The notes beneath the pieces were generated by a model that was not told where the DNA came from, made no database searches, and saw nothing but the letters and a program-made list of their open reading frames with translations. A program made the translations under genes and the position numbers. Below are positions 4,018-5,132 of a stretch of DNA of 5,132 nt, in pieces. Source of the DNA: Oscillibacter sp. (GTDB lineage: Bacteria > Bacillota > Clostridia > Oscillospirales > Oscillospiraceae); NCBI GenBank assembly GCA_022796315.1, contig JAAWIL010000150.1, forward strand, positions 1 through 5,132, written 5' to 3'. Position 1 is the stretch's first letter, and every line of letters begins with the position of its first letter.

Positions 4018-4971
4018 ATGAATTGGCTGGAATTACATATCGACACCACCCACACCGGGCTGGACCCGGTCGCCGCCCTCCTCTCCACCCTGGAGATCGA
4101 CAACCTGGTCATTGACGACGAGGAGGAATTCCAGGACTTCCTGGAGGAAACCCGCCCTCACTGGGACTACGTGGACGAGGACCTGGCCTCCCGGATGCGG
4201 GGCCGCTCCCGGATCACCTTCTACCTCCTGGCCGGGGACGCCGGCTTTGCCAAGCTGGCGGAGGTCCGCATGGCCCTCCAGACCCTCAAGGAATCCCGCA
4301 GCGACTGCGGTTCCCTCCTGCTGACCCTGGAGAACATCCAGGACGCCGACTGGGAAAACAGCTGGAAGCAGTACTACAAGCCCCTGGAGATCGGAGAGCG
4401 GCTGCTGGTGGTGCCCCAGTGGGAGAACGCCGGCTCCACAGAGCGGGTCACCGTCACCCTGGACCCCGGCCTGACCTTCGGCACCGGGAACCACGCCACC
4501 ACCCGCCTCTGCCTCACCGCCCTGGAGAGGGCCGTCCACGGGGGCGAGCGGGTGCTGGACCTGGGATGCGGCAGCGGCATCCTCTCCATTGCGGCCCTGC
4601 GGCTGGGGGCGGCCTCCGCCCTGGCGGTGGACATTGACGAGCAGTGCCTCACCGTGGCCCGGGACAACGCGGCCCTGAATCAGACCGGGCCGGACACCTT
4701 CTCCGTCCGGATCGGCAACGTGCTGACAGACGAGGACTTCCGGGCCTCCCTGGGCGGGGGCTATGACCTCGTGCTGGCGAACATTGTGGCGGACGTCATC
4801 ATCGGCCTTGCCCCGCTGGTCTCCTCCTTCCTGCGGGAGGGGGGACGGTTCCTCTGCTCCGGCATCATCGACCAGCGGACGGAGGAGGTGGCCCAAGCGC
4901 TCCGGGAGGCGGGGCTGACGATTCTGGAGCGGCACGAGAGCGAGGGCTGGGCGGCGTTTGTCTGCCAGTGA
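4018..4971 (+). CDS. prmA: Ribosomal protein L11 methyltransferase (PrmA), 317 aa
   Basis: PrmA uses S-adenosylmethionine to trimethylate lysines and the N-terminus of ribosomal protein L11 in the cytoplasm. Visible: an N-terminal substrate-recognition domain (about 1-100, opening MNWLELHIDTTHTGLDPVAA), the linker motif DWENSWK (111-117), LDPGLTFGTGNHATT (148-162), SAM-binding motif I LDLGCGSGILSIAA (180-193), the acidic motif II end AVDID (203-207), and the catalytic LANI (253-256). Length matches the family (about 310-320 aa). The FGTG motif reads NHATT where FGTGTHPTT or FGTGTHETT is more usual. The start is backed by GCGAGGA (4004-4010) 7 nt upstream. No convincing promoter is seen in 3981-4017; transcription may come from within or beyond the right repeat. 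The frequent downstream partner rsmE is not present in the 161 bp that remain. Confidence 0.95.
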   Translation: MNWLELHIDTTHTGLDPVAALLSTLEIDNLVIDDEEEFQDFLEETRPHWDYVDEDLASRMRGRSRITFYLLAGDAGFAKLAEVRMALQTLKESRSDCGSLLLTLENIQDADWENSWKQYYKPLEIGERLLVVPQWENAGSTERVTVTLDPGLTFGTGNHATTRLCLTALERAVHGGERVLDLGCGSGILSIAALRLGAASALAVDIDEQCLTVARDNAALNQTGPDTFSVRIGNVLTDEDFRASLGGGYDLVLANIVADVIIGLAPLVSSFLREGGRFLCSGIIDQRTEEVAQALREAGLTILERHESEGWAAFVCQ

Positions 4972-5075
4972 CCCGCAAGTTTGCTCCCTCTTTCCCTCCG
5001 TGCTGATAAACGCCTATCCATTTCTCTGATCGTTAAGAGCCTGTTTCATATCTCGACGTGTATGGATTGGCGAGT

Positions 5076-5104
5076 GGATTTTTTGCCCTGCAAGGCAAAA
5101 ATCC
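5076..5104. repeat. AT-rich hairpin in a repeat cut by the window edge
   Basis: GGATTTTTTGCC (5076-5087) pairs with GGCAAAAATCC (5094-5104), with one unpaired T, around a CTGCAA loop. A second small stem CATCC/GGATG follows (5110-5114, 5119-5123). The preceding stretch GAGCCTGTTTCATA (about 5037-5050) resembles the outer end of some insertion sequences or MITEs. The region 4972-5132 has no credible gene; I see no clean terminator for prmA in it. Confidence 0.5.
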
Positions 5105-5132
5105 GCAGGCATCCTGACGGATGGCAAGGATT

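Noticed and set aside
4033..4935. 300-aa open frame on the minus strand opposite prmA
   Set aside because: It is rich in G, Q, V, P with no family features and lies exactly opposite an unmistakable PrmA; a by-product of GC-rich codon bias.

Overview
The window is GC-rich bacterial DNA with strong AGGAGG-type ribosome binding sites, sigma-A-like promoters (TTGACA/TATAAT type) and a DUF1836-DegV gene pair. The intergenic regions are packed with GC-rich hairpin repeats. Together these suggest a gut clostridial Firmicute of the Oscillospiraceae type (Flavonifractor/Lawsonibacter-like). That placement is an inference from style and gene families, not a proven identification.

Layout. On the minus strand at the left edge is the N-terminus of an ABC transporter ATPase, with a clear promoter and an operator-like inverted repeat. 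About 450 bp of non-coding repeats follow (154-604). Next is a 99-aa minus-strand dimeric alpha/beta-barrel (ABM-like) protein with its own terminator and promoter. A divergent promoter region (about 1077-1208) then drives a two-gene plus-strand operon: a DUF1836 protein (1288-1842) and a DegV-family fatty-acid-binding protein (1845-2717).

Between the DegV gene and prmA (4018-4971, ribosomal protein L11 methyltransferase) lies the most unusual part, about 1.2 kb (2746-3980). It is bounded by two long, diverged, inverted copies (about 300 bp each) of the same multi-hairpin element. Several stems differ in sequence between the copies but stay perfectly paired, and a 54-bp non-palindromic core matches at 52 of 54 positions. 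Between the copies sits an AT-richer divergent pair: a 71-aa XRE-family repressor-like gene (3431-3646, plus) and a likely 58-aa small protein (3173-3349, minus). They share a 55-bp region in which the 9-mer TCGTATGTC occurs twice, at the -35 and near the start point of the small gene's promoter. The whole unit looks like a regulator plus small-protein cargo flanked by inverted structured repeats, inserted between housekeeping-type genes.

The right edge (about 5033-5132) enters another hairpin-rich repeat that the window cuts off. The rest is ordinary: the ABC, ABM-like, DUF1836, DegV and PrmA genes look intact (the ABC gene is only cut by the window edge). I see no tRNA, rRNA, CRISPR array or transposase.
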